Notes: a model not told the origin generated them from the letters alone. Shown: positions 1-7,281, numbered from the stretch's first letter. The stretch is DNA of 15,552 bases from Methanoregulaceae archaeon (GCA_028679325.1 JAJRBS010000041.1:1-15552); one strand, 5' to 3'. Translations and numbers: made by a program.

Positions 1-1323
1 CACGTCATCTCCATCTTCAACCAGGTGCTCCTCCTCTTCCTGCTGGTGTACTCCCTGAAGTTCTGGAAGAGAGCAGACAAAAATGAACGGCTCGTCCTGG
101 TCCTGCTGACCGCCCTTTCACTGGGGTCCGTTCCCCTGATCAATGCCTGGGACGTCATCCTCTATGCCCCGCTGACAGTCTTTATCGGCTACCTCATCTG
201 GTATAAAAGCCGTGTCCAGGAGGATACTCCGGACCAGGGGATCCCGGGGGTCCTGAAGCGGACATTTCATCTGCTCCGGGGAGGAGGCCGGAAGAAGGAG
301 GCAACGAAACACCTCCTCTGCCGGTCCTGGAGTTACCTCCTGCTGGTGCCTGTTCTTTCGGTTGCCCTTTACCTCCCCTACTACCTTGAGATGAACACCC
401 GGGGCATCCAGGGGATTGGGCTCGTCCATTCGCCAACCCCGATGACCGCTTTCCTCCTGGTAAACGGCATCTTCATCGTCATCTTTCTTGTCTACCTCGT
501 CCGGGACATCATACAAAAACCCGTCTGGCTGTTAACACCGATCCCCTTTGCCATCGCCGGTTACGCCTCGGCCGGGATCGCCGTCCTCCCCCTTGTGTAC
601 CTCCTCCTCCGGAAAAAGAGGACCCCGGCAGAGCTCCTCGCCATAACCGGGCTCCTGGTCCTCATCCTGGCCGAGTTCTTCTACCTGAAGGACAACATGG
701 GGGAGCTCTATTACCGGATGAATACCGTCTTCAAATTCTACCTCCCGGCCTGGATAATCATGGGGGCCTCGGCCTTCTCGATGGTCTCCCTGATGCTTGA
801 AGGACCTGTATCCAGGATGCGGATCACAAAGGGGATGAAGGACGCGGCGCTGATCGTGGCCGTCGGGACGCTCCTCGTCCTTCCCCTTGTTGCTCCGCTC
901 GACTACCCGTACAGGGATGCCACCCTCGACGGTCTGGCCTATCTTGATACTGCCCATCCGGGTGATGCCCGTGCTGTAAGATATCTCCAATCCCTTGATG
1001 GTGTATCGGGGATTGTCGAGGCCGAGGGAGGCGATTATACTTATTTTGCGAGGGTATCCTCGTTCACCGGTATCCCGACCATTATCGGCATGCCCTTCCA
1101 CGAGTTCATGTGGAGGGCTGACGGCTGGACCGATCGGGCGCGGGATGTACGGACTATCTATGAAGACCCGGACCAGACCCGGCCTCTCATGGACAAGTAT
1201 GGTATGAGCCACCTCTATGTCGGGGATCCCGAACGTGAAAGGTACATGGTTCGTGTCGACGAGACAGGACTCCGGCTGATCTATGATCAGGAAGGGGTCA
1301 GGATCTACAACATTTCCTCCTGA
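1..1323 (+). CDS. DUF2298 (Chlor_Arch_YYY-type) polytopic membrane protein, 5'-truncated
   Basis: The reading frame is open from base 1 to the TGA at 1321-1323, so this is the C-terminal 440 residues of a gene that begins before the window; the GTG at 25 is unlikely to be the true start. About eight hydrophobic segments are seen, joined by short basic loops. Family-like motifs are N-A-W-D-V followed by a Tyr (encoded near 142-165), G-E-L-Y-Y-R-M-N-T-V-F-K-F-Y (near 700-740), and a soluble tail with T-G-I-P-T then H-E-x-x-W-R (near 1068-1115) and Y-V-G-D-P-E-R-E-R-Y (near 1216-1245). These match the DUF2298/YYY membrane family of archaea and Chloroflexi as I remember it; such proteins are usually 700-800 residues and resemble membrane glycosyltransferases in layout. 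The biochemical function is not established. No terminator hairpin follows; the next operon has its own promoter. Confidence 0.8.
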   Translation, partial: HVISIFNQVLLLFLLVYSLKFWKRADKNERLVLVLLTALSLGSVPLINAWDVILYAPLTVFIGYLIWYKSRVQEDTPDQGIPGVLKRTFHLLRGGGRKKEATKHLLCRSWSYLLLVPVLSVALYLPYYLEMNTRGIQGIGLVHSPTPMTAFLLVNGIFIVIFLVYLVRDIIQKPVWLLTPIPFAIAGYASAGIAVLPLVYLLLRKKRTPAELLAITGLLVLILAEFFYLKDNMGELYYRMNTVFKFYLPAWIIMGASAFSMVSLMLEGPVSRMRITKGMKDAALIVAVGTLLVLPLVAPLDYPYRDATLDGLAYLDTAHPGDARAVRYLQSLDGVSGIVEAEGGDYTYFARVSSFTGIPTIIGMPFHEFMWRADGWTDRARDVRTIYEDPDQTRPLMDKYGMSHLYVGDPERERYMVRVDETGLRLIYDQEGVRIYNISS

Positions 1324-1350
1324 AAATGCAAAGGGAAGGTCGGGTCACAA

Positions 1351-1360
1351 ACATTTATTT
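1351..1360 (+). promoter_or_regulatory. TATA-like box of the L7Ae-S28e-L24e-ndk operon
   Basis: The AT-rich element ACATTTATTT is preceded by the purine-rich CACAA, which resembles a BRE. Initiation about 25 bases downstream would fall near 1380-1387 and give a leader of about 65 bases ahead of L7Ae. A second AT-rich element (CTAATATGG, 1375-1383) is an alternative that would start transcription near 1403 and shorten the leader. Confidence 0.5.
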
Positions 1361-1408
1361 CAGTTCCTGACGAACTAATATGGCTGCATCGTCGTTACTG
1401 ACTGATGA

Positions 1409-1439
1409 GTTATGAAGGAGGTGTTGCACCCTCCTGAAT
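1409..1439 (+). promoter_or_regulatory. Putative kink-turn in the L7Ae leader (autoregulation candidate)
   Basis: A GC-rich hairpin has arms AGGAGG (1416-1421) and CCTCCT (1430-1435), extended by U1422-A1428 and G1423-C1427 with one bulged C. Immediately below it, G1414-A1415 faces G1436-A1437, so two tandem sheared G.A pairs can form. A three-base bulge UAU (1411-1413) follows, then a short weak outer stem (U1410-A1438, G1409-U1439). Canonical stem, tandem G.A pairs and a 3-nt bulge on one strand define a kink-turn, the RNA motif that L7Ae binds. L7Ae binding to a k-turn in its own leader is known in other archaea. The upper stem hides a perfect Shine-Dalgarno-like AGGAGGTG, and the real Shine-Dalgarno (GAGGTGA, 1440-1446) abuts the outer stem. 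The weak outer stem is the main doubt. Confidence 0.5.
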
Positions 1440-1449
1440 GAGGTGAGTT

Positions 1450-1818
1450 ATGGCAAAGTCATACGTCAAATACCAGGTTTCTGAAGAGATCCAGAACAAG
1501 GCACTCGAAGCTCTCGAGATCGCACGCGATACAGGTAAGATCAAGAAAGGTGCGAACGAGGCCACCAAGGCCATCGAGAGAAGCCTTGCCGCTCTTGTTC
1601 TCATCGGTGCTGATGTCGAACCCGAGGAGATCGTGATGCACCTTGGGCCACTCTGCGAAGAGAAGAAGATCCCGTTCCTGTACATCAATAAGCAGAACGA
1701 CATCGGGACCGCCAGCGGGCTCGAGGTAGGATCGACTGCTGCTGCGATCGTCAAGCCCGGGAAGGCCAAAGACCTCATCGATGAGATTGCCAAGCAGATC
1801 AGCGACCTGAGAGCGTGA
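1450..1818 (+). CDS. rpl7ae: Ribosomal protein L7Ae
   Basis: This 122-residue protein is full length for archaeal L7Ae. The family RNA-binding segment K-K-G-A-N-E-A-T-K-A-I-E-R lies at residues 32-44 and the loop G-x-A-S-G-L-E-V at about 86-93. L7Ae binds kink-turns in 23S rRNA and is a core subunit of box C/D and H/ACA sRNPs and of archaeal RNase P. The ATG start is preceded by GAGGTGA with a 3-base spacer. It is the first gene of a compact translation operon and is 7 bases upstream of S28e. Residue 45 is Ser where many homologues have Gly, which is a minor substitution. The leader upstream carries a candidate L7Ae-binding site (1409-1439). Confidence 0.96.
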   Translation: MAKSYVKYQVSEEIQNKALEALEIARDTGKIKKGANEATKAIERSLAALVLIGADVEPEEIVMHLGPLCEEKKIPFLYINKQNDIGTASGLEVGSTAAAIVKPGKAKDLIDEIAKQISDLRA

Positions 1819-1825
1819 CCTGATC

Positions 1826-2035
1826 ATGGCTGACGAAGGAACGCCGGCAGAAGTTATCGAGGTGATCGGCTCGACCGGGATGCATGGTGAGGCTATGCAG
1901 GTCAAGTGCCGGATCCTTGATGGTCCCAACAAGGGGAGGATCATCACCCGTAACACCGTCGGTCCGATTCGGGAAGGTGACGTTCTGATGCTCCTTGAGA
2001 CAGAACGTGAGGCAAAGAAGCTCTCAAGAAGGTGA
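1826..2035 (+). CDS. rps28e: Small ribosomal subunit protein S28e
   Basis: This 69-residue protein carries the S28e signature: P-A-E-V-I-E-V-I-G-S-T-G-M-H-G-E near the N-terminus, V-K-C-R-I-L-D-G-P-N-K-G-R in the middle, and a C-terminal L-E-T-E-R-E-A-K-K-L. It is an OB-fold protein of the 30S subunit near the mRNA exit channel. It starts 7 bases after the L7Ae stop without a strong Shine-Dalgarno site, which suggests translational coupling. The L7Ae-S28e-L24e order is conserved across euryarchaea. Confidence 0.96.
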   Translation: MADEGTPAEVIEVIGSTGMHGEAMQVKCRILDGPNKGRIITRNTVGPIREGDVLMLLETEREAKKLSRR

Positions 2036-2040
2036 AAAAC

Positions 2041-2232
2041 ATGGTTGAACAGAAAAACTGCAGTTTCTGCGGTGGGGCTATCGATCCAGGTACCGGGAAG
2101 ATGTTTGTGCGGAAAGACGGCAGCATCTTCTACTTCTGCGGCTCGAAGTGCCAGAACAACTTCCGGCTCGGACGAGCCCCCCGGAGAGTCCCGTGGACCC
2201 TTGCCGGACGAAAGGCGATGGGCAAGGAGTAG
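2041..2232 (+). CDS. rpl24e: Large ribosomal subunit protein L24e
   Basis: This 63-residue zinc-binding protein has C-S-F-C near the N-terminus and C-G-S-K-C further on, the usual Cx2C and Cx3C pattern of L24e, followed by the basic tail N-N-F-R-L-G-R-x-P-R-R-V-P-W-T. I chose the ATG at 2041 rather than the GTG at 2032. It has AAGGTGA (2029-2035) five bases upstream, leaves five bases after the S28e stop, and gives the family length. Translation ends on TAG. Confidence 0.95.
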   Translation: MVEQKNCSFCGGAIDPGTGKMFVRKDGSIFYFCGSKCQNNFRLGRAPRRVPWTLAGRKAMGKE

Positions 2233-2235
2233 GGG

Positions 2236-2685
2236 ATGGAGCAGACCTTTGTGATGGTCAAACCCGACGGGGTTGCCCGGGGGATCATCGGGGAGGTCAT
2301 CACCCGGCTGGAAGGGAAAGGATTGAAGATGGTCGGGGCCAGGTTCGAGCGCCTCCCCGAGAAAAGGGTGATGGAGCAGTACCGGGAGCATATCGAGAAA
2401 CCATTCTTTCCCTCGCTCCACCACTATATCACCAGTGGTCCGTGCCTGCTGATGGTCTGGGAGGGGAGATCCGCGGTTTCCGTGGTTCGGACGCTGATCG
2501 GGAAGACAAATCCGGCCGAAGCGGCACCGGGGACAATCCGCGGTGACCTGGCGATGGATATCGGGAGAAACGTCGTACACGCCTCGGATTCACCCGAGAG
2601 CGCACGGCGAGAGATATCCATTCACTTCTCCGAGGATGAGATCTGTACCTACAAGAGGACCGATGAACCGGTCCTCTATGAGTGA
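2236..2685 (+). CDS. ndk: Nucleoside diphosphate kinase
   Basis: This is a 149-residue cytosolic enzyme that transfers the gamma phosphate of ATP to NDPs through a phosphohistidine. The catalytic His is residue 115 in N-V-V-H-A-S-D-S. The family N-terminal V-M-V-K-P-D-G-V, the K-P-F-F segment (55-58), S-G-P (67-69) and the N-P-x-x-A-x-P-G-T-I-R-G-D loop (92-104) are all present. The ATG is preceded by AAGGAG six bases upstream, which overlaps the end of L24e, so the gene is the fourth of the ribosomal operon. In many euryarchaea infB follows ndk; here a MarC-family gene follows a T-rich stretch instead. Confidence 0.97.
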   Translation: MEQTFVMVKPDGVARGIIGEVITRLEGKGLKMVGARFERLPEKRVMEQYREHIEKPFFPSLHHYITSGPCLLMVWEGRSAVSVVRTLIGKTNPAEAAPGTIRGDLAMDIGRNVVHASDSPESARREISIHFSEDEICTYKRTDEPVLYE

Positions 2686-2700
2686 CCAGGGTCGGGAAAA

Positions 2701-2715
2701 GTTCTTTCTTTTTTA
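2701..2715 (+). terminator. T-rich terminator after ndk
   Basis: The pyrimidine run GTTCTTTCTTTTTTA begins 15 bases after the ndk stop. Archaeal transcription commonly ends on such T-rich tracts without a hairpin. It separates the ribosomal operon from the MarC-family gene, though readthrough is possible because no clear TATA box lies between. Confidence 0.5.
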
Positions 2716-2732
2716 AGACAAGAGATCACCCC

Positions 2733-3377
2733 ATGGCAGGGGACACCCTAACATTTTCTCTTCTCGCCCTTTCGTCCCTCATCATCATTGTCAACCCCCT
2801 CGCCGCGACCCTTACCTTCGTGTCCCTGACATCGGGGATGGAGGAGAGCACCCGGCTCCGGGTAGCGAGCGAGTCCTGCCGCTACGCCCTGATAATCCTC
2901 GTGGTCTTTGCGCTTCTTGGCGGCATCATCCTCCAGCTCTTTGGTATCACCATCGAGGCCTTCAGGATAGGGGGAGGGATCCTGCTCTTCCTCATCGGTA
3001 TGGAGATGGTGTATGCCAGGACCTCCCGAGCCAAGCTGACAGCCACGGAGAAGTACGAGAGCAGGGAGGCCGAGGACATCTCCATGACCCCCCTTGCCAT
3101 CCCCATGATCGCCGGCCCGGGGGCAATCACAACCACCATCGTCCTCATGAATGAGGCTGTCGGCTCCTACTTCGAGGCCGGGATCGTGCTCGCCTCTATC
3201 CTTGTGTCAATCCTCCTCACCTTTGTCATGATGTCCCGCTCAGATATCATCGTGGCAAAGGTTGGACAGAAGGAGTTCCGCGCCGTCAACCGGCTGATGG
3301 GGATGATGCTCATCGCCATTGCCGTCCAGTTTGTCATAGCCGGCCTTCTTTCAGCCTTTCCGGTGCTTGTCGGCTGA
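2733..3377 (+). CDS. MarC (UPF0056) family integral membrane protein
   Basis: This 214-residue protein has six hydrophobic segments. The family motifs are N-P near residue 21-22 in the first helix pair and P-L-A-I-P-M-I-A-G-P-G-A-I at 120-132. The ATG at 2733 begins with the typical short hydrophilic stretch before the first helix; upstream in-frame starts (2682) would add about 17 residues encoded by a T-rich non-coding-looking region. MarC proteins were once linked to multiple antibiotic resistance in bacteria, but that role was not upheld and the function is unknown; resemblance to transporters is only inferred. It is followed by threonine synthase, whose promoter lies just past this stop. 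Confidence 0.88.
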   Translation: MAGDTLTFSLLALSSLIIIVNPLAATLTFVSLTSGMEESTRLRVASESCRYALIILVVFALLGGIILQLFGITIEAFRIGGGILLFLIGMEMVYARTSRAKLTATEKYESREAEDISMTPLAIPMIAGPGAITTTIVLMNEAVGSYFEAGIVLASILVSILLTFVMMSRSDIIVAKVGQKEFRAVNRLMGMMLIAIAVQFVIAGLLSAFPVLVG

Positions 3378-3402
3378 CGGGCGGGTGCTGCACCATCGGG
3401 TG

Positions 3403-3410
3403 TGTATATC
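3403..3410 (+). promoter_or_regulatory. TATA box of threonine synthase
   Basis: TGTATATC (3403-3410) lies about 30 bases before the ATG at 3439. An archaeal start site about 25 bases downstream would give a leaderless or nearly leaderless mRNA, which fits the absence of a good Shine-Dalgarno site at 3439. Confidence 0.5.
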
Positions 3411-3438
3411 AGCCATGAAATCCCAGCTGGTAGGTAGA

Positions 3439-4647
3439 ATGTATCGCCTCACCTGCGTTTACTGCGGCGAGAAGTACCGTCCGGATGAGATCCTGTATAC
3501 CTGCAGGAAATGCGGCCATCTCCTGGCCGTGGAGTACGACCTCTCGAGGGTTTCCATCCGGCCCGAGGTGTGGCGGAAGCGACCCCTCTCGGTCTGGCGG
3601 TACCGGGAACTTCTGCCGGTCACCATCCCGCCCGTGACTCTCCAGGAAGGAGGAACCCCTCTCTATCACCTCAAACGCATCGGCGAGGAGATCGGTGTAC
3701 CAAAATTGTATGCCAAGCATGAGGGAATGAACCCGACGGGGTCTTTCAAGGACCGGGGGATGACTGTCGGGGTGAGCATGGCGCTTCAGCTCGGAAAGAC
3801 AACGGTGGCCTGCGCCAGCACCGGCAACACCTCAGCCAGCCTTGCTGCCTATGCAGCAAGAGCCGGGATACCGGCCGTCGTCCTGCTCCCGTCCGGCAAG
3901 GTTGCCCTGGGCAAGGTGGCCCAAGCCCTGATGCATGGTGCAAGAGTCATCTCGGTACGCGGTAACTTCGACCGGGCCCTGGAGATGGTCCAGGAACTCT
4001 GCACCAGTCATGGTCTCTACCTTTTAAACTCGATCAACCCCTTCCGGCTGGAAGGGCAAAAGACCATAGGATTCGAGACTATCGACCAGCTCCCCGGGGT
4101 CCCTGACCGGATGGTCCTGCCGGTCGGGAACGCAGGGAACATCTCTGCCGTATACAAGGGACTTCTCGAATTAAAGACCCTCGGGCTGATAGACCGGCTC
4201 CCCATGATGACCGGTATCCAGGCAGCCGGATCAAGCCCTGTTGTCCGGGCAATCCGGGAGGGCCTCGCTGAAGTTGTCCCCGAGGAGAGTCCCGAGACCG
4301 TGGCCACAGCCATCAGGATAGGGGCACCGGTCAATGGTGAAAAGGCTCTGGAAGCTATCCGGAAAACAGGCGGTACCGCGGCCGCTGTAACCGATAGTGA
4401 GATCCTTGCCATGCAGAAGGACCTTGCCCGGAAAGAGGGGATTGGGGTTGAACCAGCGTCAGCTGCCTCTGTGGCCGGGGTCAGGAAGCTCGTCGACTCC
4501 GGGATCATCGATCCCTCGGAATGCATCGTGTGCGTGGTGACCGGGCACCTCCTCAAGGACCCGGAGACGGTGATACGACAATGCGAATCCCCGACAGAGA
4601 TCGATGCCGATCTGCCATCGCTGCTCTCTGCCTTGCAGTGGTCCTGA
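3439..4647 (+). CDS. thrC: Threonine synthase
   Basis: This PLP enzyme converts O-phosphohomoserine to threonine plus phosphate in the cytosol. It is 402 residues from the ATG at 3439, a usual archaeal length. An N-terminal Cys pair set (C6, C9, C22, C25) forms a zinc-ribbon-like element common in archaeal ThrC. The PLP Schiff-base Lys is K104 in N-P-T-G-S-F-K-D-R-G, the substrate or phosphate loop is S-T-G-N-T-S (128-133), and the PLP phosphate loop is G-N-A-G-N (230-234). I preferred 3439 over the ATG at 3415 because the protein begins Y-R-L-T-C-x-x-C, as homologues do, and because of the TATA box position. The 3' end overlaps the next gene by 67 bases. Confidence 0.93.
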   Translation: MYRLTCVYCGEKYRPDEILYTCRKCGHLLAVEYDLSRVSIRPEVWRKRPLSVWRYRELLPVTIPPVTLQEGGTPLYHLKRIGEEIGVPKLYAKHEGMNPTGSFKDRGMTVGVSMALQLGKTTVACASTGNTSASLAAYAARAGIPAVVLLPSGKVALGKVAQALMHGARVISVRGNFDRALEMVQELCTSHGLYLLNSINPFRLEGQKTIGFETIDQLPGVPDRMVLPVGNAGNISAVYKGLLELKTLGLIDRLPMMTGIQAAGSSPVVRAIREGLAEVVPEESPETVATAIRIGAPVNGEKALEAIRKTGGTAAAVTDSEILAMQKDLARKEGIGVEPASAASVAGVRKLVDSGIIDPSECIVCVVTGHLLKDPETVIRQCESPTEIDADLPSLLSALQWS

Positions 4648-5195
4648 TCGCGGCTCCGGCCTTTGCCCTTTCAGCGGAATACCGCATTCTTCCCAACGGA
4701 ACATCTTTCCAGGGGGAGATCGAGGTAAAGAATGCAGAGCGGTATCAATTCACCGAGAGTGGTATGCTTGGCGAGAAGATCCCGGTCCAGGTTACCGGAG
4801 TCTCGCTGGCGGGCAATTGTTTTCCCTGCTGCTTCACCTGGCAGGATCGTTCCACCATCAGCTTCCCGGCGGGGAACTACACGGTCCGGTTCACCGGGAT
4901 TGTCCGCGACAACCACCTGGTCGTGGCCTACCCTGAACAGTACAACGTCACCATGGTCATTCCCGAAGGACTTGATGTAAGAAGCCGGTTCCTCGGCATG
5001 ATCAGCCCAGGCGGGGAGGTCAGCGAATCGAAAGACGGCAACCTGGTCGTGACCTGGAAAGAGACCCGATCGGCCGAGGTGCGTTATTACCCCCCGGAAC
5101 GGGAGAACCTTCTTATCTGGTTCGGGCAGTTCTGGGTGATCATCGCTGTCGTTCTCCTCCTCCCGTTCTTTCTCATGAGGTCGAGAAAAGAGTAA
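4581..5195 (+). CDS. Secreted, C-terminally membrane-anchored protein (resembles DUF5803)
   Basis: This 204-residue protein has an N-terminal signal peptide (basic residues 2-10, hydrophobic 12-30, A-F-A before a likely cleavage near 29-31). The extracytoplasmic domain is rich in beta strands and has an unusual C-F-P-C-C cluster at 80-84. A single C-terminal transmembrane helix (about 177-198) is followed by a basic R-S-R-K-E end. From memory the layout and the V-x-Y-Y motif before the last helix resemble the archaeal DUF5803 family; this is not verified and the function is unknown. The ATG at 4581 lies 67 bases inside thrC and has GGTGAT (4569-4574) upstream, so translation is probably coupled. 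A GTG at 4638 would shorten the overlap but would remove most of the signal peptide. Confidence 0.75.
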   Translation: MRIPDRDRCRSAIAALCLAVVLIAAPAFALSAEYRILPNGTSFQGEIEVKNAERYQFTESGMLGEKIPVQVTGVSLAGNCFPCCFTWQDRSTISFPAGNYTVRFTGIVRDNHLVVAYPEQYNVTMVIPEGLDVRSRFLGMISPGGEVSESKDGNLVVTWKETRSAEVRYYPPERENLLIWFGQFWVIIAVVLLLPFFLMRSRKE

Positions 5196-5200
5196 GAAGT

Positions 5201-5218
5201 CCCGGAAGATCATCCGGG
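5201..5218. terminator. Bidirectional hairpin between convergent genes
   Basis: CCCGGA (5201-5206) and TCCGGG (5213-5218) form a perfect 6-bp stem with a 6-base loop, in the 31 bases between the stop of the secreted protein gene and the stop of porB on the opposite strand. A T-rich stretch (GATTTTATTTC) follows on the plus strand. Position and shape fit a shared terminator. Confidence 0.55.
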
Positions 5219-5226
5219 GCCGGATT

Positions 5227-6126
5227 TTATTTCTTCAGCTGGATATCGATCCCGAACTTCTCTGCATTGCGGTCGGCGATGGCCTGGATCTTACCGATCT
5301 CATCGTCATTCCTCTTTGGTCTGAAGAGGTGGCGGAAACGTTTCTGCTCCTTCAGATACTCCTCGACCGGCTTCCTGACCACCTTCTTAACCCGTGTGAC
5401 CTTCCCCTCCTCCATCTCAAAATTGACCCAGAGGCCGGTCTCGATGGCGAGCTTGCCGATAGCGATGGTCTTCTCCCCCTCAAAGCCCCACCCGGTGCAG
5501 CAGGGAGCGTGAATCTGGACATAACAGGGCCCGGGGGTATTGACCGCCTTCTCAACCTTCTTCCGAAGGTCCGGAGGATAGGCGATGGATGCCGTGGCCA
5601 CGTACGGTGCACCGTGGGCGGCAAGGATGGCCGGGAGATCCTTCTTCGGCCGTTTGTTTCCGTACGAGCATCTCCCCGAAGGGCTGGTGGTGGTGCTCGC
5701 ATCATAGGGTGTCGCACCGGATCGCTGGATGCCGGTGTTCATGTAGGCCTCGTTATCGTAGCAGATGTAGGTGAAGTCATGACCACGCTCAAATGCCCCG
5801 GAGAGGCAGAGCATGCCGATATCAAAGGTTGCCCCGTCACCACCAAGGGCAATCACCTTCTCTTTCCTCCCCTGCTTCTTCAGGGAGGCCACGACACCGG
5901 AAGCCACCGCGGAGTTATTCTCGAAAAGGGAGTGGATCCAGGGGACTTTCCAGGCTGTCTCGGGGTAGGGGGTGGAGAAGACCTCCATACACCCTGTGGC
6001 CGAGACCACAATGGTATCCTTTCCGGCAGCGTCGAGGATGAGCCGTGCCACCATTGCCGCCGCACATCCTGCACAGGCCCGGTGGCCGGAGTCAAAGAGG
6101 ACGCACGCCGCTTCATCTTCTTTCAT
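5227..6126 (-). CDS. porB: Pyruvate:ferredoxin oxidoreductase, beta subunit
   Basis: This 299-residue subunit binds thiamine diphosphate and a proximal [4Fe-4S] cluster. The TPP motif is G-D-G-A-T-F-D-I-G (96-104) with D-N-E-A-Y-M-N-T-G (124-132). Cluster ligands are expected at C18, C21, C46 and one of C209/C210. The segment R-S-G-A-T-P-Y-x-A-S-T-T-T-S-P (135-149) is typical of PorB rather than VorB or KorB. The start overlaps the porA stop (ATGA), with a perfect AGGAGGTG five bases upstream. It is last in the porGDAB operon. In methanogens the enzyme carboxylates acetyl-CoA to pyruvate using reduced ferredoxin. Confidence 0.95.
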   Translation of the reverse strand: MKEDEAACVLFDSGHRACAGCAAAMVARLILDAAGKDTIVVSATGCMEVFSTPYPETAWKVPWIHSLFENNSAVASGVVASLKKQGRKEKVIALGGDGATFDIGMLCLSGAFERGHDFTYICYDNEAYMNTGIQRSGATPYDASTTTSPSGRCSYGNKRPKKDLPAILAAHGAPYVATASIAYPPDLRKKVEKAVNTPGPCYVQIHAPCCTGWGFEGEKTIAIGKLAIETGLWVNFEMEEGKVTRVKKVVRKPVEEYLKEQKRFRHLFRPKRNDDEIGKIQAIADRNAEKFGIDIQLKK

Positions 6127-7280
6127 CGCAGCACCTCCTGGCGAAGACCGTAGTAAATATCTCCTTCACCCGCTTCGGCCTTGGCCACCACCGACGCGAT
6201 ATCCCTTTTCCGGACATCACGGCCTCCGAGACCGATGATATAGCCCTGGACAGAGACCCCGCTTCCGTAGAGAGCGTCCCTGACCTCGAGGGCAGCTGCT
6301 CCCCGGGACCCGAGTGATACGTTCTTGTCAAGGACTGCCACCGTTGTGACCCCCGAAAGGGCCTTCCGCACCTCCTTATGCGGGAATGGCCGGAAGCAGC
6401 GAATCTTGAGGAGCCCGACCCTCTTTCCGGCATCCCGCATCTCATCGATGGCGTCCTTGACTGTCCCGCAGATCGACCCCATGGCCACGATAGCCACATC
6501 TGCGTCATCGAGGCGGTATTCCTCTACGAGGCCGCTGTAATCCCGGCCGAACATCTCGTTAAACTCCTTCCCTGCTTCCGGGATAACCGAACGGGCCTTG
6601 TCCAGGGCCTGGTCGATTGCGTACCGGAACTCCATGTAGTAGTCCGGAGAGGCAAACAGCCCGAAACTGACAGGGTCAGCCGCATCCAGACGTTGATACG
6701 GCCGGAAAGGCGGGAGATAGGAATCCGCCTGTTCCTGGGTGAGGGTATCCACCGGTTCGTAGGTATGGGATAGGATAAAACCGTCGAAACAAACGAAGGA
6801 TGGCAGGAGAATGCGATGGTCCTCGGCAACTTTATAGGCAAGGTAATGAAGATCGGTAGCCTCCTGGTTATCCTCGGCATATAACTGAAGCCAGCCCGAG
6901 TCCCGGAGTGAGATGGAATCCTGCTGGTCGTTCCAGATGGAGAGCGGGGCCCCCATGGCCCGGTTCACAATGGACATGACCACCGGGAGGCGCATCCCCG
7001 CACAATTGAAACAGACCTCGAACATCAGCGCAAGGCCCTGCGATGTGGTGGCAGAATAGACCCTCGATCCTGCGGCGCTAGCGCCGAGGCAGGCAGAAAG
7101 CGCAGAGAATTCACTCTCGACGGTGATGTAATCGGCATCGATCTCGCAATTGGCTGCCATGTCTGCCAGGGCCTCGACAATGTGAGTCTGGGGGGTAATC
7201 GGGTAAGCGGCTATGACCTGCGGGCGGCAGCGTCCCACTGCTTCGGCAACGGCATGTGACCCTTCCATTATCTCAAGCAT
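6123..7280 (-). CDS. porA: Pyruvate:ferredoxin oxidoreductase, alpha subunit
   Basis: This 385-residue subunit has the family start G-S-H-A-V-A-E-A-V and the pyrimidine-binding A-Y-P-I-T-P-Q-T (25-32), the E-S-E-F-S-A segment, A-T-T-S-Q-G-L-A-L-M, and N-R-A-M-G-A-P-x-S-I-W-N-D-Q-Q-D. All are diagnostic of the PFOR alpha chain. It starts one base after the porD TAG stop, with GGAG upstream inside porD, and overlaps porB by 4 bases, so the operon is translationally coupled. Confidence 0.95.
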   Translation of the reverse strand: MLEIMEGSHAVAEAVGRCRPQVIAAYPITPQTHIVEALADMAANCEIDADYITVESEFSALSACLGASAAGSRVYSATTSQGLALMFEVCFNCAGMRLPVVMSIVNRAMGAPLSIWNDQQDSISLRDSGWLQLYAEDNQEATDLHYLAYKVAEDHRILLPSFVCFDGFILSHTYEPVDTLTQEQADSYLPPFRPYQRLDAADPVSFGLFASPDYYMEFRYAIDQALDKARSVIPEAGKEFNEMFGRDYSGLVEEYRLDDADVAIVAMGSICGTVKDAIDEMRDAGKRVGLLKIRCFRPFPHKEVRKALSGVTTVAVLDKNVSLGSRGAAALEVRDALYGSGVSVQGYIIGLGGRDVRKRDIASVVAKAEAGEGDIYYGLRQEVLR

Positions 7281-7281
7281 T

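Noticed and set aside
532..1212. A 226-codon minus-strand open frame inside the DUF2298 gene
   Set aside because: It is antisense to a clear membrane protein frame, and its translation is a charge- and Gly/Pro-rich mirror of hydrophobic codons.
2230..2232. Possible pyrrolysine readthrough at TAG stops of rpl24e and porD
   Set aside because: Both proteins have family-typical length at the TAG, and the next gene starts within a few bases.
1459..2580. A 373-codon minus-strand open frame across L7Ae, S28e, L24e and ndk
   Set aside because: It lies antisense to four highly conserved plus-strand genes, its translation is rich in Pro, Asp and His without domain motifs, and high GC codon use easily leaves the antisense frame open.
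5329..6153. A 274-codon plus-strand open frame opposite porB
   Set aside because: porB on the minus strand has every catalytic motif and coupled starts; the antisense translation is low-complexity with no recognisable domain.
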